Positions 14,911 to 24,385 are shown, counted from the stretch's first letter. The stretch: DNA of 50,595 nucleotides from QNYQ01 sp964542985 (GCA_964542985.1 CAZIWH010000006.1:1-50595); one strand, 5' to 3'. Notes: generated by a model not told the origin, from the sequence alone. A program made the numbers and translations.

Positions 14911-16194
14911 ATGAAGGTCTACATCGTTGACCACTTCACCGGCAGCTATGCGTTGAACGAGAAGAAGGACATAGTGGAGCTCCAGCACGGTCCTCGCAAC
15001 CTCGACGACATGGTTGAGGAGGCGCTCAAGGTTGAGCGTGGCGAGCCCACTGCGGCCTACCTCAGGCTGCTCGACAAGCTGAAGGAGCGTGGCGTCACAG
15101 AGGTCGTTGTGGAGACCACCGAGATGGCCAAGGTGGCCTCTGCCCGCGGCTTTGAGGTGAGTGTTGAGCCTGCCAATGAGATAGCCCGCTACTTTAGAGG
15201 CATAGCCGAGCAGGTAGCGATAGACACGGGATTTGTAAAGTCCGAGGAAGAGTTCTCAATGCTCCTCCATGAGTTCGCGATAGAGCTTACCAGGCGTAAG
15301 CTGCGTCGCGCTGCGCAGAAGAGGGATCTTCTGGCGGCCCAGGCGATAAGAGCCATAGACGATATAGACAAGACTACCAACTTGTTTGCTGCAAGGCTCC
15401 GCGAGTGGTACAGCCTCCACTTCCCTGAGCTAGACGACCTGGTGCGCGAGCACGAGGATTATGTCAAGATAGTTGCGGAGCTAGGTCACCGCGATAACAT
15501 AACTGTGGAGAGCTTGGTGAAGCTTGGCTTCAGCGAGGAGAAGGCCAAGAAGATAGCTGAGGCTGCGAAGAAGAGCATGGGTGCCGATTACCCCGAGTTC
15601 GACATAGAGCCCATGCAGCGTCTAGCGAGGATCACTCTCGACCTCTACAAGTTGCGCCGCGACCTAGCCGACTATATAGCCCAGGTAATGAAGGAGGTTG
15701 CGCCAAACATAACCGCGCTAGTTGGTCCGCTCCTAGGTGCCAGGCTCATAAGTCTCGCTGGCAGCCTTGAGGAGCTTGCATTCCTCCCGGCAAGCACTAT
15801 CCAAGTGCTCGGCGCCGAGAAGGCACTATTCCGCGCCCTACGCACTGGCGGAAAACCGCCGAAACATGGCGTCATATTCCAGTACCCGGACATCCACCGT
15901 AGCCCGCGCTGGCAGCGCGGTAAGATAGCTAGGGCCCTGGCCGCTAAGCTGGCCATAGCGGCCAAGGTTGACTACTTCACGGGCAGATACATTGGCGACA
16001 AGCTGAAGGAGGCGTTGCGCCGCAGGATAGAAGAGATAAAGAGAATATACAAGAAACCGAGACCGCGTGTCAGGGAGGCCAAGAAGCCGATACAGCCGCG
16101 GCCCGCCAGGGGCCGTGGCAAAAGACCCCCCAGAGGCGGCAGGAGGCTCACAAAGGGAGGGAAGAAGAGAGGCCGCGGCAAGAGCAGGCGCTAG
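14911..16194 (+). CDS. nop5: C/D box RNP core protein Nop5 (Nop56/58)
   Basis: A 427-residue scaffold of the archaeal C/D box sRNP. It binds L7Ae-sRNA and fibrillarin and positions the methylation guide. There is an N-terminal fibrillarin-binding domain (~1-120), a long central coiled coil (~120-240), and the Nop RNA-binding domain (~255-355) with TALVGPLLGARLISLAGSLE, LPASTIQVLGAEKALFRAL and HGVIFQYPDIHRSP. From ~375 on there is a highly basic Lys/Arg/Gly tail as in eukaryotic Nop56/58. It is followed after 54 bases by fibrillarin, the standard archaeal pair. Confidence 0.97.
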   Translation: MKVYIVDHFTGSYALNEKKDIVELQHGPRNLDDMVEEALKVERGEPTAAYLRLLDKLKERGVTEVVVETTEMAKVASARGFEVSVEPANEIARYFRGIAEQVAIDTGFVKSEEEFSMLLHEFAIELTRRKLRRAAQKRDLLAAQAIRAIDDIDKTTNLFAARLREWYSLHFPELDDLVREHEDYVKIVAELGHRDNITVESLVKLGFSEEKAKKIAEAAKKSMGADYPEFDIEPMQRLARITLDLYKLRRDLADYIAQVMKEVAPNITALVGPLLGARLISLAGSLEELAFLPASTIQVLGAEKALFRALRTGGKPPKHGVIFQYPDIHRSPRWQRGKIARALAAKLAIAAKVDYFTGRYIGDKLKEALRRRIEEIKRIYKKPRPRVREAKKPIQPRPARGRGKRPPRGGRRLTKGGKKRGRGKSRR

Positions 16195-16248
16195 CACGTC
16201 CCTGAATATAAGCCTGGCCTGTATACACACGTGAGAGGGAGATGAGCC

Positions 16249-16968
16249 GTGTCCGAGGTCGTGAGCGTCCAGGAACACGAGAGGTACAAGAATGTATACA
16301 TAGTGGAGCTAGACGATGGCTCAACTAGGCTGGCCACTGTCAACCTAGCGCCCGGTAAGAGGGTTTATGGCGAAAGGCTGTTCCACTGGGAGGACAAGGA
16401 GTTAAGGGAGTGGAACCCCTACCGCAGCAAGCTTGCAGCGGCGCTCCTCAAGGGTATCGAGGAACTCCCGATAAAGCCTGGCCACCGTATACTCTACCTA
16501 GGTGCGGCCACCGGCACCACGCCGAGCCATGTATCAGACATAGTCGGCCCCAGTGGCAGAATCTATGCCCTTGATGTCGCGCCCAGGGTGATGAGGGAGC
16601 TGATAGCCGTCTGTGAAACCAGGCCTAACATGTACCCCCTACTCGCAGACGCCAGGAAGCCTTACGAATATCGTCATATAGTCGAACTGGTAGATGGCAT
16701 CTATGCAGACGTTGCGCAGCCCGAGCAGGCGGCAATAGTAGCTGATAACGCGGACTTCTTCCTAAAGGAGGGAGGCTACCTACTCCTAGCCATCAAGGCC
16801 AGGAGCATCGACGTTACCAAAGAGCCCAGCGAGGTCTTCCGCCACGAGATAGAGGTGCTCAAGCAGCGTGGCTTCGAGATAATAGACATGGTACACCTAG
16901 AGCCGTTCGACAAGGATCACGCTATGGTATACGCCAGGTACCGCTCCGGCAAGAAGGAGGAGGCTTAG
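16249..16968 (+). CDS. flpA: Fibrillarin-like 2'-O-methyltransferase
   Basis: A 239-residue catalytic subunit of the C/D box sRNP; transfers a methyl group from SAM to ribose 2'-OH in rRNA and tRNA. Diagnostic blocks are SKLAAALLKG, SAM motif LYLGAATGTTPSHVSDIVGP, YALDVAPR, DGIYADVAQPEQA and LLAIKARSID. Starts at GTG 16249 after GGGAGATGA. In an operon with nop5. Length and all motifs are normal. Confidence 0.96.
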   Translation: MSEVVSVQEHERYKNVYIVELDDGSTRLATVNLAPGKRVYGERLFHWEDKELREWNPYRSKLAAALLKGIEELPIKPGHRILYLGAATGTTPSHVSDIVGPSGRIYALDVAPRVMRELIAVCETRPNMYPLLADARKPYEYRHIVELVDGIYADVAQPEQAAIVADNADFFLKEGGYLLLAIKARSIDVTKEPSEVFRHEIEVLKQRGFEIIDMVHLEPFDKDHAMVYARYRSGKKEEA

Positions 16969-17066
16969 CACGCTTCCCAGCCTTTTATGCAGCCGCAGCC
17001 TTCTCGTCCCCAGCCCTATTCTCCTAGGGGTAGCACTCATTGTGATGCCCTTGGGAGCGTGGAGCA

Positions 17067-17504
17067 ATGCAGCACTGGGACTCCGGGAGACTCAAGAGGG
17101 TGATAATCAGCAGGATCTACGGCGATAAGGCCGCCTTTGAGCGCAGCTTGCCAGCCGAGTATAGGAGGCTTAACGAGCTTGTTGAGGATCCGCAGCCATG
17201 TGTTAGGCTGCGCTCAGGCTCGAGTTACTGTTTCCGTGTCGATGAGCTCAAGAAGTTGCTCATGAATACGCCTTGGTTCCTACACTCGTTCATCAAGTTG
17301 CCTTGGGTATTTAATTATCGACGGTTGGGTTACGTGGCCGTATATAGGTTAGTGGGTCCTGACCGCTGGACGGCAAGGACGCTAAATCTATTACTAGAAG
17401 GCGATTTAGGGGGCGAGAAGTGGGAACTAAGGCCCGGAGAACTCTATCAGCTGCTCCGAGACTATAAAAGCCTTATTATCGTCGTACTGAGTGTAGACCT
17501 ATAG
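17067..17504 (+). CDS. UPF0216 / DUF61 family protein
   Basis: A 145-residue archaeal conserved protein of unknown function. It shows the family outline: SLPAEYRRLNELVEDPQPCVRLRSG, a strand SYCFRVDELKKL, and a PWFLHSFIKLPWVFNYRRLG block before the C-terminal sheet. No catalytic residues are evident. The next gene on the same strand follows closely and may be co-transcribed. Assignment is from recalled family pattern. Confidence 0.7.
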   Translation: MQHWDSGRLKRVIISRIYGDKAAFERSLPAEYRRLNELVEDPQPCVRLRSGSSYCFRVDELKKLLMNTPWFLHSFIKLPWVFNYRRLGYVAVYRLVGPDRWTARTLNLLLEGDLGGEKWELRPGELYQLLRDYKSLIIVVLSVDL

Positions 17505-17583
17505 CTTGGAGCATCATCGCCGACGAAGCTCTATCCTCATCCAAGGGTGCAGCGGTACCAGCAAGCTCACGGGGGGTGAGAAT

Positions 17584-18513
17584 ATGCGTCTCGAGGAGCT
17601 TGTTGAGACCGTGGCCGACGTGCTGAGGGCGACCGGCTACAGGGTGGAGAGGATATCCTACCCTGATAGTCACGATAAGCGTAGCATCGATGTAGTGGCC
17701 TCTGGAGGTAGGAGTGAAGGCCTCTTAGTAAAAGTGGTAAATGATGTTGACGACCTTAGCGTCACGGATCTGCGTGAACTTCATGGCTGTAGTAGCGCGC
17801 TCCGTGTGCCCGGCCTCATAGTGGCCGAACGTGACTCTGGAGTAGAGATAGACCCCGTAGCTGCTCATGAGAAGATGGGTACCTATGCTGTAAGCATTGA
17901 AGGCCTGAGGGCTGTCCTAGAGATAGGTGTTTACGTGATAAGGAAGCATAACAACTACTACATGCGTGTAGATGGTAAAAAGCTGAGGATGCGTAGGCTT
18001 GAGAGAGGCTACAGCCTTGGCGACGTAGCCTCATATCTAAGCGTCAGTCGAAGGAGCGTGTATCTCTATGAACAGGAGGAGAGCCTGGTATCGCTATCAG
18101 TCGCGCTTAAACTCATGGAGCTATTCGGGGAGGACATCTTCAAACCCTTCGACATCATAGAGGGACAAGTGCATGAGGAGAGCCGTCGCGTGTACACAGC
18201 CATATCACAGTCCAGCAGCAGGGCGCAGATAGCGCGTATACTCTCCTCTCTAGGCTATGACGTTGTGGCTACTCGCCGTATCCCCCCTGATGTTGTCGCT
18301 GGTAGGGGCGACCGTAGACGCGTTATAGTTGTTGTTGAGAAGAAGCGCGACAAGAACCTTGAGCGGAGGATCGAGGAGGCTGAGAAGGTGGCTAGGCAGC
18401 TACGCGCTAGGATAGTCGCGTATGTCCGCGATGAGAGGCTGCCGCCAAGCTACGACGTGGAGGTGGCTCGCTCCACGGAGGAATTCGAGGGCATAGTGCG
18501 CGGAGGGGAGTAA
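17584..18513 (+). CDS. HTH transcriptional regulator (COG1395 family)
   Basis: A 309-residue archaeal regulator with a Cro-type HTH at ~136-168 (MRRLERGYSLGDVASYLSVS, then RRSVYLYEQEES). The N-terminal domain (~1-110, IDVVASGG...LLVKVV) and the C-terminal domain (~225-309, PDVVAGRG...VIVVVEKKR) both look like restriction-endonuclease-type folds, the second with a near complete PD..E.K pattern. The start is the ATG at 17584 with GGGGGGTGA right upstream; the open frame to 17506 is not needed. It precedes aspS on the same strand. DNA targets are unknown. Confidence 0.8.
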   Translation: MRLEELVETVADVLRATGYRVERISYPDSHDKRSIDVVASGGRSEGLLVKVVNDVDDLSVTDLRELHGCSSALRVPGLIVAERDSGVEIDPVAAHEKMGTYAVSIEGLRAVLEIGVYVIRKHNNYYMRVDGKKLRMRRLERGYSLGDVASYLSVSRRSVYLYEQEESLVSLSVALKLMELFGEDIFKPFDIIEGQVHEESRRVYTAISQSSSRAQIARILSSLGYDVVATRRIPPDVVAGRGDRRRVIVVVEKKRDKNLERRIEEAEKVARQLRARIVAYVRDERLPPSYDVEVARSTEEFEGIVRGGE

Positions 18514-18566
18514 ACTATTCCACCCCGTGCGGCTGGGTTTGGCCGCCGGCACGTGGGTGCAAAGTT

Positions 18567-19892
18567 GTGGCGCTTAGGCTGCGGGATAGGGTGTACATAG
18601 AGGAACTGCTCGAGAAGGGCGAGCCCGGCAAGGACTATGTTATAGCAGGTTGGGTTGACACTGTACGTGTTCATGGTGGTCTTGTCTTTGTGATTGTCCG
18701 TGACCGTACCGGGAGAATACAAGTTGTTACAAAGAAGAATGTCTCAAAGGAGGCCTGGAGGACCGCCAAGAGTCTTACACCGGAAAGCGTCATAGCTGTC
18801 TACGGCACCCTTGTAGAGAGCAAGGCGGCATTGGGAGGCCGGGAGATAAGGGCCAAGGAGATAGTCGTCTACAACAAGGCTGAACCACTGCCGATAGACG
18901 TAAGGGATCATACGAAGACCGCGCTCGCGAAGAGGCTTGACTGGAGGTTCCTGGATCTCCGTAACCCGCGCAACATGACTATATTCCTCGTCGAGGCCGA
19001 GATGGCTAAGGCTGCGCGCGAGTGGTTCAACAGGAATGGGTTCATAGAGATATTCACCTCTAAGATCGTGGGGGCGGCTACGGAGGGCGGTGCAGAGGTA
19101 TTCAGCATAGTCTATTTTGATCGGCCGGCCTTTCTCGCTCAGTCCCCGCAGCTGTACAAGCAGATGGGTGTCATAGCTGGCTTTGAGAGGGTCTACGAGA
19201 TAGGTCCGGCATTCCGTGCTGAGCCTCATCACACTACCAGGCATCTAACAGAATATACGAGCGTTGATCTCGAGATGGGGTTCATAGACAGCTATGAGGA
19301 TGTGATGGATGCTGTTGAGGGTGTGGTACGGTCAATGGTTGAGGCGGCTCAGAGGCTACGGAAGCGCATAGAGGAGTACTTCCCCGACGCCGTCCTAGAG
19401 CTGCCGAAGAAGATACCGAGGATAACCATCCGGGAGGCCTACAAGCTGTTGGAACAGGCCGGCGTCAGCGTCGAGTGGGGCGAGGATCTTAGTAGCGAGG
19501 CGGAGCGGAAGCTCGGCGAGATAGTTGAGAAGGAGTATGGCTCACCGATAGTATTTGTAACAGAGTATCCCTGGAAGGCACGTCCCTTCTACACTATGAA
19601 GAAGCCCGACGACCCGGAGTGGACTCTAAGCTTCGACCTTCTCTTCCGGGGCCTAGAGATAGCCACTGGCGGGCAGCGCGAGCATCGCTATGATGTGCTA
19701 GTGAAGCAAATAGAGGAGAAGGGTCTCAACCCCAAGAGCTTCGAATGGTACCTCAGCATGTTCCGCTACGGCGCGCCACCTCACGGCGGCGCGGGTATAG
19801 GCCTGGAGAGGGTGGTGATGCAGACACTCGGCCTCACGAACATCAGGGAGGCGAGGCTGCTGCCACGCGATCCTGAGAGGCTGACACCTTAG
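18567..19892 (+). CDS. aspS: Aspartyl-tRNA synthetase
   Basis: A 441-residue class IIb synthetase. N-terminal OB-fold for anticodon binding (~1-105, DYVIAGWVDTVRVHGGLVFV), then the catalytic core with the flipping-loop region VGAATEGGAEVFSI, QSPQLYKQM, motif 2 FRAEPHHTTRHLTEYTSVD, and motif 3 GAGIGLERVVMQTLGL near the C-terminus. This is the short archaeal/eukaryotic form. Whether it is Asp-specific or also charges tRNA-Asn is not resolved by eye. Starts at GTG 18567. Confidence 0.95.
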   Translation: MALRLRDRVYIEELLEKGEPGKDYVIAGWVDTVRVHGGLVFVIVRDRTGRIQVVTKKNVSKEAWRTAKSLTPESVIAVYGTLVESKAALGGREIRAKEIVVYNKAEPLPIDVRDHTKTALAKRLDWRFLDLRNPRNMTIFLVEAEMAKAAREWFNRNGFIEIFTSKIVGAATEGGAEVFSIVYFDRPAFLAQSPQLYKQMGVIAGFERVYEIGPAFRAEPHHTTRHLTEYTSVDLEMGFIDSYEDVMDAVEGVVRSMVEAAQRLRKRIEEYFPDAVLELPKKIPRITIREAYKLLEQAGVSVEWGEDLSSEAERKLGEIVEKEYGSPIVFVTEYPWKARPFYTMKKPDDPEWTLSFDLLFRGLEIATGGQREHRYDVLVKQIEEKGLNPKSFEWYLSMFRYGAPPHGGAGIGLERVVMQTLGLTNIREARLLPRDPERLTP

Positions 19893-20067
19893 AGAGAACG
19901 TGGAAGCTCAGCCCCCAGCGCCTCCTCACGGCCCCACCCCTGGACTGACTTCTCTGCGGGATGGGGCTCCGCGTCGTCTAGCCTCATCACAGCCGACTCG
20001 GCTGCTGTGCGGCTCAGTAATTATTATCCGGGTTGCCGCATGCTTTGCGGCTCCATGGAGGAGCCGG

Positions 20068-21324
20068 GTGCGCCATGCCTTGAAGCACGGTGAGCTTCAC
20101 CGGAACTGGCCCTTCGATGAGAAACCGCTGCTCGTGTTCTGGGAGACGACGAAAGCGTGCATGCTCGCATGTAAGCATTGCCGCGCCTCGGCTATACTGA
20201 AGCCTCTGCCTGGCGAATTGAGCCACAAGGAGGGTATGAAGCTCCTCGAGGACCTCGCAGGCTTCGGCAAGCCCCTCCCCATACTGGTCTTTACGGGCGG
20301 CGACCCGCTGATGAGGAGCGATATATGGCAGCTCGTCGATAGAGCTAAGGAACTCGGCTTCCGTGTTGCCATGGCTCCGGCTGTGACACCGAAGCTTACG
20401 AGAGAGGTAGTGAAACGGATGATTGACCACGGTGTTGATGGTGTCAGTATAAGCCTTGATGGTACGAGGCCGGAGACGCATGACGGGATACGCGGCATCC
20501 CGGGAGTCTACGAGCGGACGCTTGAGGTTATCCGTTGGATGCTCGATGAGGGCCTACGGGTGCAGGTCAACACAGCTGTTATGAGGGACAATGTAGACGA
20601 GCTTGCTGACATGGTTAAGCTACTCCTCGATCTGGGTGTCGGCGTCTGGGAGGTGTTCTACCTCATCCCCGTTGGCCGTGCACAGCGGGAGCTGGACCTC
20701 ACGCCAGAGGAGTGGGAGGATGTGAGTAGCTTCCTCTACGAGGCCTCCAAGTATGGCCTGGTAGTGCGCACAACCGAGGGCCCTATGTTCCGCAGGGTAG
20801 CCATAACTCGTAGACTGCTTGAGCTTAACGGAGTGGACCCCGACGAGGTGCTTAACCCGGGGCCCCTATACCAGAAGCTCGTCTCGAGGCTCCGTAGCCT
20901 CCTCGGTGAGCCCGGCTCTAAGCCCCTGGCTTCCACGACAGGCACGAGGGATGGGAAGGGCATACTCTTCATAGCCTATGATGGCACGGTGTATCCGAGT
21001 GGCTTCATGACCTATCCCCTGGGGAATGTGAGGACGAGCAACATTGTAGAGCTGTACCGCGAGCACCCGGTGCTCAAGAAGATAAGGCGAGCGGAGTTCC
21101 ATGGCCGCTGTGGCGTCTGCGAGTTCCGCGACATATGTGGTGGCAGCAGGGCGCGCGCCTACATACTGACCGGCGACCCGCTTGGCGAGGACCCTGCATG
21201 CCCCTACCAGCCGGGCGAGTTCACTCGCCTCATGGGGAAGTATGGTCTCAGCGTTGAGCGCGCCGTGTCCGAGATACGGGGTCTCCGCTACGTCTTGCCC
21301 CCCGCTGCTAAGAAAAACCCTTGA
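20068..21324 (+). CDS. Radical SAM/SPASM protein, AhbD-like (heme biosynthesis)
   Basis: A ~418-residue radical SAM enzyme with CMLACKHC at ~31-38 (CxxxCxxC cluster), VFTGGDPL (SAM-binding GGxP type) and a C-terminal SPASM-like region CGVCEFRDICGGSRARAYIL ... DPACPY. Pattern and neighbours fit the heme-synthase branch (AhbD) or the related TIGR04053 family; AhbD converts Fe-coproporphyrin III to heme b. It lies directly before an AhbA/B-like fusion and an AhbC-like gene. The start is the GTG at 20068 with GGAGG upstream; the longer open frame from 19900 has a random-looking Pro-rich head. The step assigned is inference. Confidence 0.75.
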   Translation: MRHALKHGELHRNWPFDEKPLLVFWETTKACMLACKHCRASAILKPLPGELSHKEGMKLLEDLAGFGKPLPILVFTGGDPLMRSDIWQLVDRAKELGFRVAMAPAVTPKLTREVVKRMIDHGVDGVSISLDGTRPETHDGIRGIPGVYERTLEVIRWMLDEGLRVQVNTAVMRDNVDELADMVKLLLDLGVGVWEVFYLIPVGRAQRELDLTPEEWEDVSSFLYEASKYGLVVRTTEGPMFRRVAITRRLLELNGVDPDEVLNPGPLYQKLVSRLRSLLGEPGSKPLASTTGTRDGKGILFIAYDGTVYPSGFMTYPLGNVRTSNIVELYREHPVLKKIRRAEFHGRCGVCEFRDICGGSRARAYILTGDPLGEDPACPYQPGEFTRLMGKYGLSVERAVSEIRGLRYVLPPAAKKNP

Positions 21325-21346
21325 GAGCCCTGGGTTACTGAAACAG

Positions 21347-22348
21347 GTGTTAACTTTGCAGGTCCCTGCGGAGAGGTTGAAGCCCAGCTGGCTGCCCGAG
21401 GCCCTCATGGAACTCCAATACAGGTTCCCCTTGACCCCCACACCCTACGCGGACGTAGCCAGCCGGATCGGCATCAGTTTGGATGTTCTGATAGAGAGGT
21501 TGCGCAAACTAAAGAATATGGGGTTGCTCAAGCGTGTAGGCTTCTACCTTAACTACCGCGCCGAGCGCAAGAAAGCGGCCCTCATAGCCCTCGCGGTACG
21601 CGACCCCGACGCCGCCACGAGGTTCCTAGCGGAGAGGCTCCAGGTCACGCATAGCTATATACGTGACCACTTAGTATACAACCTCTGGATTGTCGGCAAG
21701 CACCCGAGCCAGGAGGAGATAGTGCGCGCAGCCGAGAAGGCGGCGAGGCTCTACGGTGACGGCCGCTGGGTAGTGCTCTGGGGCGTCAGAACCCACCGGC
21801 TCAGTGTGAAATACGACCTATACCGAGGAGTCAGTCGTGCAGGCCCCTACAGTACCGTAGCCCAGAACCCCCCGACACCACAGCAGCTAGGCGTCCCTAT
21901 GGAGCTTGCCCGCGCGCTGCGCATCTTGCCCCTCGAGCCCAGGCCCTACAGGAGCCTTGCTCAGAGCTACGGTATGAGCGAGGACGAGCTACTCGACAAG
22001 GTCAAGGAGATGCTTAAGGCCGGTGTGCTCGGAGACCCCGGCGCGGCGCTGGACGGCCACCGGCTAGGGTTCAGCTACAATGTAATGTACACGTTGGCTC
22101 CCCGTAGCGAGGGGCAGCTTACAAGCCTCTGCAGTTGGGTCAACGAGAACATAGAGGAGGCGACGCATATTGTTGAGCGCGCGGCCACTCCCAGAGGCGC
22201 CTGGAAGCATCTATGCTACTTCATGTTCCACGCTGTAGACGAGAAGCTCTCCAAGCCTCTCGAGGAGAAACTCTCCAAGTGCCCTCTCCTTGAGAGCTAC
22301 ATGAAGCTACGCAGTCTCCGTGATGTTTTGCCCGGCGTAGTGAGGTAG
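21347..22348 (+). CDS. Fused siroheme decarboxylase (AhbA/AhbB-like)
   Basis: A ~333-residue protein made of two AsnC/Lrp-type halves. Half 1 (~15-165) has an HTH (YADVASRIGISLDVLIERLR) and the motif THSYIRDHLVYNLWIV at ~101-116. Half 2 (~175-333) repeats an HTH (YRSLAQSYGMSEDELLDKV) and ends with ATHIVERA and WKHLCYFMFHA. These match the H..R....YNLW-type active-site blocks of siroheme decarboxylase subunits AhbA and AhbB (and NirDL), which remove two acetate carboxyls. Usually AhbA and AhbB are separate chains; here they are one. The start is GTG 21347 or TTG 21356. Confidence 0.78.
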   Translation: MLTLQVPAERLKPSWLPEALMELQYRFPLTPTPYADVASRIGISLDVLIERLRKLKNMGLLKRVGFYLNYRAERKKAALIALAVRDPDAATRFLAERLQVTHSYIRDHLVYNLWIVGKHPSQEEIVRAAEKAARLYGDGRWVVLWGVRTHRLSVKYDLYRGVSRAGPYSTVAQNPPTPQQLGVPMELARALRILPLEPRPYRSLAQSYGMSEDELLDKVKEMLKAGVLGDPGAALDGHRLGFSYNVMYTLAPRSEGQLTSLCSWVNENIEEATHIVERAATPRGAWKHLCYFMFHAVDEKLSKPLEEKLSKCPLLESYMKLRSLRDVLPGVVR

Positions 22349-22414
22349 CCCACCAGGCTGAGGCAAAAGAGGCAAACCAGGCCGCCTCGCATGCTCCGAT
22401 GGGGGTGTGGCAGA

Positions 22415-23602
22415 GTGATACCCGTAACAGTGATGGTTGCGGGCAGGGGAACGGTCTCGGCCCGGATAAAGGGCCACTACAGCGCCAAGAAGCCTCCCCG
22501 CTTCTCCGAGTTCTACCGTCCAATAGTGTTCTGGAACATAACCTACCAGTGCAATCTACGCTGCCTCCACTGCTACATAAACGCGCTCCGCAAACGCAGC
22601 CCCTACGAGCTCTCCACCGAGGAGGCACGCCGCCTCTCAGAGGAGATGACCGAGATAGGCATACCCCTGGTCATATTGAGCGGCGGCGAGCCCCTGGTGC
22701 GCAAGGACTTCTGGGAAATAATAGAGCCGATGGCGGGCAAGCAGAGGCCGAAGCTATCGCTAAGCACCAATGGCACGCTTATAACGAGGGAGGTAGCGGA
22801 GAAGCTGAAGTCCTACGGATTCATGTATATCGGGATATCTATCGATAGCATCAAACCCGAGTGGCATGACAAGTTCCGCGGCGTCCAGGGAGCATTCGAG
22901 GCAACGATGAAGGGTATAAAGAATAGCATAGACATGGGCCTCGACGTCGGTATAAGGACTACGATAACCAGGTACAACGTCCAGGAGGTGCCGGAGATAC
23001 TCAAGTGGTCCTATGACCACGGCATAAAGCGTGTGAGCCTCTACATACTCGACACGGTTGGCCGCGGCACAGGGATAAAGGGGTGGTTGCCAACTCATGA
23101 ACAGCTCCGCTGGCTAGCTGACACGTTGATAGAAGAGGCCAGGAAGTATGCCGACCAGATGGAGATACTGATAGTGCGCGGCCAGTTCATGGGATTCTAT
23201 ATAGCGAGTAAGCTGGCCAAGAGCCGCGAAGAGTTCCTCGACTATATAAAGCTTCTCGACGCGCAGGGTAACTGCGGCAGGAAGAGCATAAGCATATACC
23301 CAGACGGCACTGTTAAGCCGTGTCAGTTCGTAGACTGGGTCAGCCTTGGCAATGTACGCGATAAGTCTCTGAAGGAGATACTGAGCCCTGACAACCCAGA
23401 GCTTCAGCCCTTCCTGGATATAGAGAAACACCTGCGCGGCCCGAAATGCTCCAACTGCCCATTCCGCCGCATCTGTGGTGGAGGCAGCCGCGGCAGAGCC
23501 CTAGAGCTGACGGGCGACCCTTGGGGAGACGACCCGCTATGTTTCATAGACCCCATGGAGATAGCTAAGAAGTATAGCATTGAGCCCGGGCAAGTGCTCT
23601 AG
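22415..23602 (+). CDS. ahbC: Radical SAM protein, AhbC-like (Fe-coproporphyrin synthase)
   Basis: A ~395-residue radical SAM/SPASM enzyme. The 4Fe-4S motif CNLRCLHC lies at ~46-53, VILSGGEPLVRKDF follows, and the auxiliary cluster region contains GNCGRKSISIYPDGTVKPCQF and CSNCPFRRICGGGSRG ... DDPLCF. AhbC removes two acetate side chains of 12,18-didecarboxysiroheme to give Fe-coproporphyrin III. Together with its two upstream neighbours it forms the siroheme-dependent heme route common in archaea. The GTG at 22415 follows GGGGGTG; ATG 22391 or 22433 are alternatives. Confidence 0.8.
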   Translation: MIPVTVMVAGRGTVSARIKGHYSAKKPPRFSEFYRPIVFWNITYQCNLRCLHCYINALRKRSPYELSTEEARRLSEEMTEIGIPLVILSGGEPLVRKDFWEIIEPMAGKQRPKLSLSTNGTLITREVAEKLKSYGFMYIGISIDSIKPEWHDKFRGVQGAFEATMKGIKNSIDMGLDVGIRTTITRYNVQEVPEILKWSYDHGIKRVSLYILDTVGRGTGIKGWLPTHEQLRWLADTLIEEARKYADQMEILIVRGQFMGFYIASKLAKSREEFLDYIKLLDAQGNCGRKSISIYPDGTVKPCQFVDWVSLGNVRDKSLKEILSPDNPELQPFLDIEKHLRGPKCSNCPFRRICGGGSRGRALELTGDPWGDDPLCFIDPMEIAKKYSIEPGQVL

Positions 23603-24351
23603 CCCTCCCTGCACCTAGGCTCAACCCTTTTTAGCCTCGCAAGCTCCCTTAGTAATCCTATTTCTCTCAACTTGCTGCAGCTGAGGAGATCCCACAGTAT
23701 CCCTGGTGGCCTCGGCTCGCGGTCAGAGAACCTGTAGAGCCTCTTCGGTGTCGCGGCATAGTCGAGCGTGATGTCGTAGGGGTCCCGTGGAAGCTTATCC
23801 ACAAGCTGCAGATCATGTATAGTAGTAGTTATGGGCGTGCCCTCGTCGACGAGGCCGAGTTCGCGGAGCACAGCGTACTCCAGCTCCGCATAGCCTTCAC
23901 CCTTGCCCAGCCTCCTGCCATGCCTATCAACAGCTACTGAGCCGGTAACTATGAAGTCAACCCTGCCAATTCTCTTGGCTAGCATGTAGAGTCTCAGCTT
24001 CTCCCCATAGATAAAGGCTCCACGTATTGTGGCAGCGCGGCGATACTCCCTGGGAGGAATCCTTGAGGGATCCAGGAGGAGGAAGCCTTCTCGGAGCCTC
24101 GGCGTAGCTATGAGCAGTAGTTTACCCTCCTCGAGGGCAGCTAGCCTGAGCCACCGCTGCGGAGAATCAGGGTTGGCCTTCACTACTCGCGCGCTACTCC
24201 ACTCGGGGAGCGCGGTTATCCTGGCGGCGGCCTCGCGGGCGCCCATGAAGTTCGGTATTCTGCCCCGGGGCGGGGGAAACGCCGCCACACCCTTCTCCTC
24301 TAGGAGCCTCCATATCCTCTCCCTTATCTTGCGCTTAGCGTCACGGGTCAA
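23599..24351 (-). CDS. 5-formyltetrahydrofolate cyclo-ligase-like protein
   Basis: A ~250-residue MTHFS-fold protein. Features: an N-terminal helix RKIRERIWRLLEEKG, KANPDSPQRWLRL (~70-82), an ATPRLREGF block, and the family C-terminal motif GSVAVDRHGRRLGKGEGYAELEYA (~155-178). True cyclo-ligases use ATP to convert 5-formyl-THF; archaeal relatives may have another substrate, since crenarchaea use modified pterins. The TTG at 24351 is chosen for its GGAGGCG ribosome site; TTG 24405 would overlap the upstream gene by 20 bases. The stop overlaps the end of ahbC by 4 bases (convergent). Confidence 0.75.
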   Translation of the reverse strand: MTRDAKRKIRERIWRLLEEKGVAAFPPPRGRIPNFMGAREAAARITALPEWSSARVVKANPDSPQRWLRLAALEEGKLLLIATPRLREGFLLLDPSRIPPREYRRAATIRGAFIYGEKLRLYMLAKRIGRVDFIVTGSVAVDRHGRRLGKGEGYAELEYAVLRELGLVDEGTPITTTIHDLQLVDKLPRDPYDITLDYAATPKRLYRFSDREPRPPGILWDLLSCSKLREIGLLRELARLKRVEPRCREG

Positions 24352-24385
24352 GACGCGACGCCTCCGCGAATGCCTCGTGTAGGCT

